Positions 42,307 to 48,679 of a stretch of DNA of 48,679 bases are shown in pieces; position 1 is the first letter of the stretch; the number at the start of each line of letters is the position of its first letter. The translations under genes and the position numbers were made by a program. The DNA is taken from positions 1 through 48,679 of the forward strand of contig NZ_BMPQ01000049.1 of assembly GCF_014647675.1 (NCBI RefSeq), in the 5' to 3' direction. Source of the DNA: Streptomyces flaveus (GTDB taxonomy: Bacteria > Actinomycetota > Actinomycetes > Streptomycetales > Streptomycetaceae). The notes under the pieces are model-generated. The model was given only the letters and a program-made list of their open reading frames with translations. It made no database searches and had not been told where the DNA came from.

Positions 42307-43298
42307 CGAACACCGAGATCAGGCCCGTGGGGCCGGAGCCCGCCCGCACCCGCAAGAGCCGCAGGAACCGCAGGACCGGTCAGACCCGTAAGGCATCCGA
42401 GTCCACGGCCGCCACCACCATCCGCACCCGGGGCACCCGCCTCCTGGCCGTACTGTTCCTCGCGCCCACCGTCGTCGGCATCGTCGTCTTCACGGTCGTA
42501 CCGATCGTCGGCTCGGTCGTCCTCAGCCTCTTCCAGTGGGACGTGATCGACGACCCGCGGTGGACCGGAGCGGCCAACTACCGGGAGATCCTGACCGATT
42601 CGACGGTCCTCGTCTCCTTCCGCAACACGCTCGTCTTCATGGTGCTCGCGGTCGCACTCCAGTTGCTGATCGCGCTCGTGCTGGCGATCGCGGTGAACGG
42701 CCGGATGCCCAAGTGGCTGCGGTCCGTGTTCCGTTCGGCGTTCTTCTTCCCGCTGGTGCTGTCCGCCGCGTCCATCTCGGTGGTGATGAAGTACCTGTTC
42801 AACCAGGACTTCGGCCCCGTGAACTGGCTGCTCGGCACGGTCGGTATCCCCTCGGTCCCCTGGCTGACCTCGGAGAACGGGGCGATGGCGGCCGTGGTCC
42901 TGGCGTACGTCTGGCAGCAGTTCGGCTTCTCGTTCCTGCTGTTCGTCGGCGGCCTGAACAACATCCCGAAAGAGGTGCACGAGGCGGCTTCGCTGGACGG
43001 CGCGAGCGGGGTGCGCAAACACCTCGCCATCACCCTGCCGCTGCTGTCGCCCACGCTGCTGGTGGCGTCCGTGGTCGGCATCATCAACGCCCTCCAGGTC
43101 TTCGAGCAGCCGTACGTCCTCACGGCGGGCGGTCCCGGCGACTCGACGCGCACGGTCGTGATGGTCATCTACGAGACGGCCTTCGAGCAGCTCCGCTTCG
43201 GCGAGGCGTCCGCCGTGGGCGTCCTGCTCTTCGCCCTGATCATGGCGGTCACCGCACTCCAGTTCCGGCTCAGCCGGCGTTACGTCCACTACCAGTGA
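42303..43298 (+). CDS. Sugar ABC transporter permease (MalF type)
   Basis: A 331-residue membrane protein with six helices, the first being LLAVLFLAPTVVGIVVFTVV. GTG start overlaps the binding-protein stop (GTGTGA). The EAA loop is KEVHEAASLDGASGVRKHLA, ITLPLLSPTLLV, and the phrase PYVLTAGGPGDSTRTVVMVI is diagnostic of MalF-like subunits. It has a Lys/Arg-rich cytoplasmic N-terminus of about 45 residues. There is no ATPase in the operon, so an MsiK-type ATPase is expected to be shared. Confidence 0.93.
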   Translation: MTNTEIRPVGPEPARTRKSRRNRRTGQTRKASESTAATTIRTRGTRLLAVLFLAPTVVGIVVFTVVPIVGSVVLSLFQWDVIDDPRWTGAANYREILTDSTVLVSFRNTLVFMVLAVALQLLIALVLAIAVNGRMPKWLRSVFRSAFFFPLVLSAASISVVMKYLFNQDFGPVNWLLGTVGIPSVPWLTSENGAMAAVVLAYVWQQFGFSFLLFVGGLNNIPKEVHEAASLDGASGVRKHLAITLPLLSPTLLVASVVGIINALQVFEQPYVLTAGGPGDSTRTVVMVIYETAFEQLRFGEASAVGVLLFALIMAVTALQFRLSRRYVHYQ

Positions 43299-43312
43299 GC
43301 CGGGTGAGTCAG

Positions 43313-44212
43313 ATGAGTACGAGTTCCCTCTCGGGTTCGGCATCGGGTTCGATGCCGGGTCCCCGCACGAGCCCCACCGCGTCACGCGTACGGCACGGCC
43401 TGGCGCCCTGGGGCCGGATCGCAGGCCTGGCACTGTGCGCCCTGTTGACGCTCGGCCCGGTCATCTGGACGGTGTCGACGTCACTGCGCACGCCGGCGGA
43501 GTCCTTCGACCTGCCGCCGAAGATCATCCCCACGGACCCCACCGTCGACGCCTACCGCGGGGTCTTCGACCAGATCGACGTCTGGCTGTACGCACTGAAC
43601 TCCACCCTGGTGACCGCGCTGATCGCGGCCGGCCAGATGATCACCGCGGGCCTGGCGGGCTATGCCTTCGCCCGCCTCGAATTCCGCTTCAAGAAGCCGC
43701 TGTTCGCGCTGGTCCTGGCCACGATGATGGTGCCGTTGCAGGTCACGATGGTCCCGGTCTTCCTGGAACTGAAGACGATGGGTCTGACCGACACCCTGCT
43801 CGGCCTCATCGTCCCGGCCTTCCCGACGGCCTTCGGCACCTTCCTGATGCGCCAGTACTTCCTGGGCATGCCGAAGGACCTGGGCGAGGCGGCGATGATC
43901 GACGGCGCGGGTCCGTGGCGCGTCTTCCGGTCGGTGTACGCCCCCTTGGCGGCCCCCGGTCTCGCCATCGTCGGCGTGCTGGCCTTCAACTACCACTGGA
44001 ACGAGTTCTTCCGGCCGCTGATCCTCGAAACCTCCACCGAGAACCTCACGCTGCCCCTGGGCCTGGTCTCCCTCCAGGGCAACCTCGGCACCGGCTCGAT
44101 CTCCGTCGTCCTCGCCGGAGTCGTCCTCTCCATGATCCCCGCCGTCGTCGTGTTCGTCGTCGGCCAGCGCCCTCTGCGCGAGGGCATCACATCCGCAGGA
44201 GTCAATCGTTGA
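43313..44212 (+). CDS. Sugar ABC transporter permease (MalG type)
   Basis: A 299-residue protein; ATG at 43313 is the likely start, though GTG at 43304 is also possible. First helix: RIAGLALCALLTLGPVIWTV. EAA loop: DLGEAAMIDGAGPWRVFRSV. C-terminal end: PLREGITSAGVNR, typical of MalG. The serine-rich leader (STSSLSGSASGSMPG) is unusual. The gene begins 14 bases after the first permease and its stop overlaps the TTG of the GH32 gene. Confidence 0.92.
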   Translation: MSTSSLSGSASGSMPGPRTSPTASRVRHGLAPWGRIAGLALCALLTLGPVIWTVSTSLRTPAESFDLPPKIIPTDPTVDAYRGVFDQIDVWLYALNSTLVTALIAAGQMITAGLAGYAFARLEFRFKKPLFALVLATMMVPLQVTMVPVFLELKTMGLTDTLLGLIVPAFPTAFGTFLMRQYFLGMPKDLGEAAMIDGAGPWRVFRSVYAPLAAPGLAIVGVLAFNYHWNEFFRPLILETSTENLTLPLGLVSLQGNLGTGSISVVLAGVVLSMIPAVVVFVVGQRPLREGITSAGVNR

Positions 44213-45618
44213 GTTCCGTGAGCCGGTCGACCGACGCCAACAGCCCGCGTTTCAGGGTCCGCCCGCCGGCCAACTGGATGAACGACCCGAACGGCCCGTT
44301 CCGCTGGGGCGATCGATACCACCTCTTCTACCAGCACAACCCCGACGCCCCCGTGCACACGAACGTTCACTGGGGCCACGCCTCCAGCCCCGACCTCGCC
44401 CACTGGGACGACCACGGGATCGCCCTGCGCCCCACGCCCGACGGCCCGGACGAGGCGGGCTGCTGGTCCGGCTGCGTGGTGGACGACGGTGGTGTACCGA
44501 CAGCGGTGTACTCCGGGATCGACCACGACCACCAGGGCCTGAGCGCGATCTGTCTCGCCGTGACCGAGGACGACGGCCTCCAGAAGTGGAAGCAACTGCC
44601 GGTGCCGGTGGTCGCCGGCCCACCACCCGGCCTGGACGTGACGATGTTCCGGGACCCTTTCGTCTTCCGCTTCACCGGACGCCGCTGGGCGCTGATGGGC
44701 GCCGGCCACGCCGACGGCACCCCGTCCGTCCTGGTGTACGACTGTGAGGACCTGTACGACTGGCGGTTCGCCGGGGTCCTGCTGGACGGCCGGGACCCGG
44801 CGGCGGCCCGCGCCTTCGGCAAGCGGGCGATCGGCTGGGAGTGCCCGCAGTTGTGGGCGACCCCCGGGGGCGACTGGGTGCTGGCGGTGGCCCTGTGGGA
44901 CGGCGACCCGCTGAGCACCGCGTACGTCACGGGCCGTCTGGTGGAGCAGGCGGACGGTGGACCGAGGTTCGCGGCCGGTACGGGCGGCGGCCCGCTGGAC
45001 CTCGGCCGTGACTTCTACGCCCCCTCCGTCCTCCAGGACACGGAGCCCGGCCGCGCCCTGCTCTGGGGCTGGTCCTGGGAGTCACGCCCGCCCGAGGAGG
45101 TGGACCGCGCGGGCTGGTCCGGCGTCCTCACGGCACCCCGGGTGATGGACACCCACGAGGACGGCACGCTACGGGTCGTACCGGCTCCGGAGCTCGAACT
45201 GCTGCGAGCGGCCGTCCCGTTCACGGCCGCACCAGGACCGCACCGGCCACTCCCCCTCGCGTACGACCTGCTGGTGACTGCCCGTTCAGCGGCGACCGTG
45301 AGTCTGCTGCGGGCCACGTCCGGGGCCGAACTGACCGTGCGACTCGACCCGGCGTCCGGCACGGTGACCCTGGACCGCACGGCCTGGCCACGCTCCCGCC
45401 CGGACGGCACGGCCCCCCTGGTCCTGCCGACCCCGCCGGGCGAGACCCTCACCGTACGGATCCTCGTGGACGGCTCCCTGCTGGAACTGTTCGCGGGTGA
45501 CCGGGCGACGGCCACGGAACGGGTGTACCGACGGGACGACGACATCGCGGAGCTGACCGTGACGGGGATGGACGTCGAGGTCACGGGCTGGGAGCTGGTC
45601 CCACCGAACCCCGCGTGA
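44209..45618 (+). CDS. Cytoplasmic GH32 fructosidase (sucrose/fructan hydrolase)
   Basis: A 469-residue protein; TTG at 44209 is chosen because AGGAG lies 7 bases upstream and it overlaps the permease stop (TTGA). There is no signal peptide. Catalytic residues are Asp26 in NWMNDPNGPF, Asp149 in MFRDPF and Glu211 in GWECPQLW. The C-terminal beta-sandwich is TVRILVDGSLLELFAGDRAT. It should cleave short fructo-oligosaccharides or sucrose after uptake, complementing the secreted GH32. Its 3' end overlaps the convergent LacI gene by 38 bases. Confidence 0.94.
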   Translation: MSSVSRSTDANSPRFRVRPPANWMNDPNGPFRWGDRYHLFYQHNPDAPVHTNVHWGHASSPDLAHWDDHGIALRPTPDGPDEAGCWSGCVVDDGGVPTAVYSGIDHDHQGLSAICLAVTEDDGLQKWKQLPVPVVAGPPPGLDVTMFRDPFVFRFTGRRWALMGAGHADGTPSVLVYDCEDLYDWRFAGVLLDGRDPAAARAFGKRAIGWECPQLWATPGGDWVLAVALWDGDPLSTAYVTGRLVEQADGGPRFAAGTGGGPLDLGRDFYAPSVLQDTEPGRALLWGWSWESRPPEEVDRAGWSGVLTAPRVMDTHEDGTLRVVPAPELELLRAAVPFTAAPGPHRPLPLAYDLLVTARSAATVSLLRATSGAELTVRLDPASGTVTLDRTAWPRSRPDGTAPLVLPTPPGETLTVRILVDGSLLELFAGDRATATERVYRRDDDIAELTVTGMDVEVTGWELVPPNPA

Positions 45619-46645
45619 CGACGGGGCACTCCAGCCGCCGGGTGGTGACCGGCGGCGCGGTCCCGCTGTCGATGGCGTCCAGGAGCAGGCGGACGGCCGT
45701 CTCTCCCATCGCGCGATGGGGCAGAGCGACCGTGGTGAGGGGCGGGCTGAGGAAAGCCGCCATGTGTTCCTGGTCGTCATAGCCGACGACGGACAGCTCG
45801 GCGGGCACGTCGAGGCCCAGGCGCGCGGCGGCGTGGAGGACGCCCGCGGCGACCCGGTCGTTGTAACAGACGATCCCCGTGGGCCGCCGGTGGGCGGGCA
45901 CACCGTCCAGCAGCCGCAGCGCGCCCTGGTACCCGGCGGCGATCTCCCCTCCCGTCCGCATGATCCAGTCCTTCTCGGCGGTCAGCCCCACCGTCCGCAG
46001 CGCGTCCCGGAAGCCGCGCAGCCGTTCCGCGGTCGCGATGTCGTCCAGGCCGCCCACCAGGGCGACACGGCGGTGGCCCGCGTCGAGAAGGACGCGCGCG
46101 GCGCTGCGGCCGCCGGCCCGCTCGGCGGGGATGACGGCCGGGAGGGAGCCGTCCTCGGGGAGGCAGTTGGCGAACACGGCGAACGTGCGGTGCAGCCCTT
46201 CCGGGACTCGGGCGCGGCGCAGCGACAGCGCGGCGTAGATAATCCCGTCGACCCTCCGGTCGAGCAGTTCGGCGACGGCCGCGTCCTCGGCGACCGGGTC
46301 CTGCCCGGAGTCGACGGTGAGTACCAGGTGCTCACTGCTCCACGCCATGTCCATGGCCCCGCGCAGCAGCCGCCCGGCGAACGGCGAGGTGGCGATCTCG
46401 TCCGTGACCAGACCGATCACGGCGGTACGACTCCGGCGCAGGCCACGGGCGACCGCGTTCGGCCGGTAGCCGAGCCGTTCGGCCGCCTTGCGGATCTTCT
46501 CCTGCGTCTCGGCGGAGAGGTTGCCCTGGGCATGCCCGTTGAAGACGAAGGACACGGCAGTGTGCGACACCCCGGCAAGCCGGGCGACATCCCGCGAGGT
46601 CGCCCGCTCAGCCCCGCCACCCCGCGTCTTCTCGACCCCGCCCAT
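45581..46645 (-). CDS. LacI family transcriptional repressor of fructan locus
   Basis: A 354-residue protein; ATG at 46645 follows GGGGACGAGG. HTH: TSRDVARLAGVSHTAVSFVF, NGHAQGNLSAETQEKIRKAA, ERLGYRPNAVARGLRRSRT. The periplasmic-binding-like effector domain reads IGLVTDEIATSPFAGRLLRG, GHRRVALVGGLDD and PPLTTVALPHRAMGETAVRL. It is convergent with the import operon. The ACGAGTTAGG sites at 40759 and 40875 are its likely targets. A perfect 20-bp palindrome 16 bases upstream of its start may be its own operator or that of another regulator. Confidence 0.93.
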   Translation of the reverse strand: MGGVEKTRGGGAERATSRDVARLAGVSHTAVSFVFNGHAQGNLSAETQEKIRKAAERLGYRPNAVARGLRRSRTAVIGLVTDEIATSPFAGRLLRGAMDMAWSSEHLVLTVDSGQDPVAEDAAVAELLDRRVDGIIYAALSLRRARVPEGLHRTFAVFANCLPEDGSLPAVIPAERAGGRSAARVLLDAGHRRVALVGGLDDIATAERLRGFRDALRTVGLTAEKDWIMRTGGEIAAGYQGALRLLDGVPAHRRPTGIVCYNDRVAAGVLHAAARLGLDVPAELSVVGYDDQEHMAAFLSPPLTTVALPHRAMGETAVRLLLDAIDSGTAPPVTTRRLECPVVTRGSVGPAPSP

Positions 46646-46661
46646 GCCTCGTCCCCGCCGA

Positions 46662-46681
46662 CTTTGCCTGATCAGGCAAAG
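46662..46681. promoter_or_regulatory. Perfect 20-bp palindrome upstream of lacI-type gene
   Basis: CTTTGCCTGATCAGGCAAAG is fully self-complementary, centred 26 bases before the LacI-family start codon. It has no similarity to the CTAAC/GTTAG sites of the fructan promoters. Confidence 0.7.
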
Positions 46682-46733
46682 CCTACCCGCGGGAGATGTT
46701 GCAGAGCCCGCCGCCGCAGACCGAATTGTCCGC

Positions 46734-46805
46734 TGCCATCCAATCGAGTCGTTTGACAGCGAACCCAGTCGTTTCGGCCTCCTTGCCAGCGAACCTAGTC
46801 GCGTG
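46734..46805. repeat. Flanking repeat, left copy
   Basis: tgccatccaatcgagtcg (46734-46751) recurs with one mismatch at 47761-47778. The nearby TTGCCAGCGAACCTAGTCGC has an inverted relative (TTGGCAGCGAAGTCAGTCGC, minus strand) near 47797-47818. The copies bracket the membrane protein/Xre pair. Confidence 0.5.
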
Positions 46806-47002
46806 AGGAGCACCCGGGGGGTGCTGGGTGGCCGCAGCGACTGCGCACTTCCCGGGCTGGTACTGGTCGGCAACGACCAGGCGTGGCTGCACTGGCACGA
46901 CGGTGAGCGAGAGCGTCGGCACGCTCCGGGCTATTTCGTGCGGCGCGCGGAGCCTCAGGGGCGGTGGTCGATGCTCACGTCCACCGCCGCGTGACAAGGG
47001 TC

Positions 47003-47031
47003 CTTGACGTTAAGACAAGTCACCTTTACGT
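47003..47031 (+). promoter_or_regulatory. Promoter with inverted repeat for membrane protein/Xre pair
   Basis: TTGACG at 47003 is a good -35 box. The inverted pair acgttaag ... ctttacgt (7 of 8 matches) spans the -35 to -10 interval. The start codon lies only 8 bases after this element, so the mRNA is probably leaderless, as no Shine-Dalgarno is seen. The Xre protein is the likely binder. Confidence 0.5.
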
Positions 47032-47038
47032 TTGCCGC

Positions 47039-47458
47039 ATGGAGAAATCGCAGGAGAACCGCCAGAGCCGAAGCGACATAGTCCGCGCCCGCGCCTGGTT
47101 CGTCGACTGGTTGCCGGCGGTCATCGGCCTCGTGTTGCTCAGCCTGATCTCGGAGTTCGGCCTCTTCGGTTCGGCGGGCTCGTGGAAACTGTTCTGGTCG
47201 CTGCTGAATCTCGCGCCGGCGCTGTGGGTCGTCCGGGCCGTGATCAGGAGCCTGCGCCGCGCCGACGAGTACCAGCGCCGTTGCCAACTCGAGGCCCTGG
47301 CGATCGGGTTCGGCGTGCTGGTCATGTCGATCCACACCGTCGGGCTTCTCCAGGCAGCCGGCGTGGGCGACCTGCGGCAGCTGGTCCAGATCAGCTTCAT
47401 CGTGAGCATCCTGATCTGGATCGCAGCCCTGCTGTTCAAGACCCCGCGAACCCGATGA
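47039..47458 (+). CDS. Four-helix membrane protein paired with Xre regulator
   Basis: A 139-residue protein; ATG at 47039 gives MEKSQENRQSRSDIVRARAW, then four hydrophobic helices: FVDWLPAVIGLVLLSLISEF, LFWSLLNLAPALWVVRAVIR, ALAIGFGVLVMSIHTVGLLQ and QISFIVSILIWIAALLF. The stop overlaps the next ATG (ATGA). Pairs of a small integral membrane protein and a short YozG-like Xre regulator are widespread in bacteria and archaea and poorly characterised; the membrane partner may sequester or antagonise the regulator. No enzyme motif is seen. Confidence 0.75.
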   Translation: MEKSQENRQSRSDIVRARAWFVDWLPAVIGLVLLSLISEFGLFGSAGSWKLFWSLLNLAPALWVVRAVIRSLRRADEYQRRCQLEALAIGFGVLVMSIHTVGLLQAAGVGDLRQLVQISFIVSILIWIAALLFKTPRTR

Positions 47459-47667
47459 AGAACCGGCTCAGGGAACTGCGGGCGATGCGTCGTTGGAGCC
47501 AGGCCGACCTCGCCGACCGCCTCGGCGTCTCCCGGCAAACGGTCTACGCCATCGAAACGGGCCGCTACGACCCGAGCCTGCCGCTCGCGTTCAAGATCGC
47601 CGCCGTGTTCGGCGAACCGATCGAGGATCTTTTCTCCCCGGACGAGGACACGGACTCCAAGCCGTGA
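47455..47667 (+). CDS. Short Xre/YozG-type transcriptional regulator
   Basis: A 70-residue protein made almost only of the helix-turn-helix: MKNRLRELRAMRRWSQADLA, DRLGVSRQTVYAIETGRYDP, then SLPLAFKIAAVFGEPIEDLF. This is the YozG-like class that accompanies small membrane proteins. ATG lies in an ATGA overlap with the membrane gene, so the two are made together. It probably represses their common promoter through the inverted repeat at 47007-47031. Confidence 0.88.
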   Translation: MKNRLRELRAMRRWSQADLADRLGVSRQTVYAIETGRYDPSLPLAFKIAAVFGEPIEDLFSPDEDTDSKP

Positions 47668-48167
47668 ACGCCGGGACGCGTGCAACCCGGGCAGCTGAGG
47701 CTGCGGTCTGCGGCTCCTGACACGTCCCTCAGGAACACCAGCAACCCCCATGTGATCGTTTGCCATCCAATCCAGTCGATGCAGGGCAGTGCGACCCGAG
47801 CGACTGACTTCGCTGCCAAAGGGCACGAATGGGACACCGCGGTGGAACAGCCGCTGACCTCGGCACGCCGGGGTGCAGGTCGCCGTGCGACCGTGGACGT
47901 CCAACCGCCGTCCCTCGCGGCTGTCAGCATGCCTCAACGAGACTCGGCCTCGACCGCCCTCGACAACCGTCGAGGGCTCCCTGCGAGGCCGCTTTCTCTC
48001 GGGGCCGTTTCCTCACCACTTACCGGCCACGGCCAAGGCACATCCCGGGCGGTCCACAACCCAGAGGCCCCCCATCGAACTCTTCGACCGCATGCTGACG
48101 CCGGACCGGCGGGCGCTCGACGTGCTGAGGGTTGAAGTGCGCACCGGAGACGGGACCGGGAAGGCAC

Positions 48168-48346
48168 GCCCGCACCGTCGGGGTCTACCGCCTGTGGCGC
48201 GACGGCGGCTTCGCCGTCGCGCCCTCCTCTCCGGCTTCCTCGCCGACGCCTACGACATCACCACCGCGATCTGGACCGTCGCCGCCCTCACCGCCGCCTC
48301 CGGCCTGATCGTCGCCGTCCGCCATGTACGAGACACACCCTCCAAA
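48168..48346 (+). pseudogene. MFS transporter C-terminal remnant with frameshift
   Basis: ARTVGVYRLWRDGGFAV in one frame continues as ALLSGFLADAYDITTAIWTV, AALTAASGLIVAVRHVRDT in another, the usual last two helices of a major facilitator. One base appears lost near 48219. No upstream transmembrane part is present. Confidence 0.65.
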
Positions 48347-48487
48347 GCCCTGAGCCATACCCAGACGACTCGTCAGAGCCCAGTCTCCCGGGTACTTCCC
48401 CATACCTTCGGCCTCAGAATGGCCTCAACGCCGCAGCAGAGCCGACCAGAACACGCCTCACCGGCTACGTACCCGGGCGCATACATG

Positions 48488-48608
48488 CAGGTCAGAGCAA
48501 CATCAGCCGACACAGACCAACCTGGCGTCAAACTCGCGAGCAGCGGATTCAGTCCGTTCAGGCAAAGTTGACGCTCCGGCACCCAAAAATGAACGTTTCC
48601 GCAGGTCA
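48488..48608. repeat. 121-bp repeat, copy 2
   Basis: Blocks gcaggtcagagc, aactcgcgagcagcggattc and acgtttccgcaggtca lie at the same internal offsets as in copy 1 (38558-38678). It is in the same orientation, 9.93 kb apart. No tRNA sequence follows this copy in the window. Confidence 0.7.
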
Positions 48609-48616
48609 GCGACTCA

Positions 48617-48633
48617 GCGCACCTTCGGTGCGC
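48617..48633. repeat. Perfect short hairpin
   Basis: GCGCACC-ttc-GGTGCGC, 7-bp stem with 3-base loop, directly right of repeat copy 2. Confidence 0.6.
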
Positions 48634-48679
48634 GCCGGGGGCGTGGTAAATGCCGTGGCGCGCGCCGGAGGTGCTTCTG

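Larger units (their letters stand above)
46682..47038. other. Spacer with degenerate repeats
   Basis: No intact gene. Three 17-base relatives (GCCATCCAATCGAGTCG, GACAGCGAACCCAGTCG, GCCAGCGAACCTAGTCG) start near 46735, 46756 and 46787. The promoter of the next gene is at 47003-47035. Confidence 0.5.
47668..48679. other. Decayed right end of window
   Basis: No intact gene. It contains the right copy of the flanking repeat (47761-47818), an MFS transporter fragment (48168-48346), copy 2 of the 121-bp repeat (48488-48608) and a hairpin (48617-48633). Long open frames here lack signatures and cross these remnants. Confidence 0.55.

Overview
The window is high-GC actinobacterial DNA, most likely a Streptomyces chromosome or a close relative. 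The evidence is the strong G/C third-position bias, frequent GTG/TTG starts behind GGAGG-type ribosome sites, a SARP/AfsR-type regulator, a DUF2690-type secreted protein, Tat-exported sugar enzymes, and many stop-start overlaps (ATGA/GTGA). It reads as a mosaic of intact catabolic or regulatory operons separated by decayed mobile DNA, so an accessory or chromosome-arm location is likely (inference).

Layout. (1) 1-4097, minus strand: a two-gene operon of an LCAT-like lipase (Ser148/Asp314/His340) joined by a 4-base overlap to a very large protein with a transglutaminase-like N-terminus, a STAND-type P-loop ATPase and 46-residue TPR repeats that run off the window. This has the architecture of a defence or conflict module and is the best candidate for an undescribed system. 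(2) 4927-9698: a GPP34-family protein, a SARP-NB-ARC-TPR regulator and a small secreted DUF2690 protein. (3) 9779-12147: a junkyard holding an IS5-type transposase tail, a degenerate CRISPR-like stretch, and a small-gene cassette that looks phage-derived, with a collagen-like protein and two apparent frameshifts. (4) 12180-18053: a beta-glucuronidase operon (binding protein, two permeases, uidA) with a divergent TetR regulator. (5) 18341-18836: a broken IS30 transposase. (6) 18927-24497: two Lrp/AsnC regulators around a PLP decarboxylase and a 989-residue kinase/aminotransferase-fold fusion, probably amine or hydroxy-amino-acid catabolism. (7) 25041-29413: a ureAB-ureC-agmatine deiminase-small protein-tetR operon without urease accessory genes. 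(8) 29861-37641: a peptide/amide-type ABC importer with an embedded amidase and a permease-ATPase fusion, with a TetR gene upstream. (9) 37870-38880: an IS3-like tail, a 3' half of a CAU-anticodon tRNA and integrase-arm-like repeats, probably an integration scar. (10) 39110-46645: a fructan locus with a secreted GH32, divergent binding protein/permease/permease/intracellular GH32, and a convergent LacI. (11) 47039-47667: a four-helix membrane protein with an overlapping Xre regulator, between degenerate repeats. (12) 47668-48679: decayed DNA with an MFS fragment and a second copy of the 121-bp sequence found beside the tRNA scar.

How the genes fit together. Three carbon/nitrogen scavenging systems share one logic, in which a lipoprotein or Tat-exported binding protein and permeases feed a cytoplasmic hydrolase under a local repressor: glucuronides (uidA), amides or peptides (amidase) and fructans (GH32 pair). 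The agmatine deiminase-urease operon and the decarboxylase/kinase-phospholyase locus add amine-nitrogen recovery. The two ATPase-TPR proteins at the left are signalling or defence proteins. All family calls come from motifs read by eye, and no database search was run.
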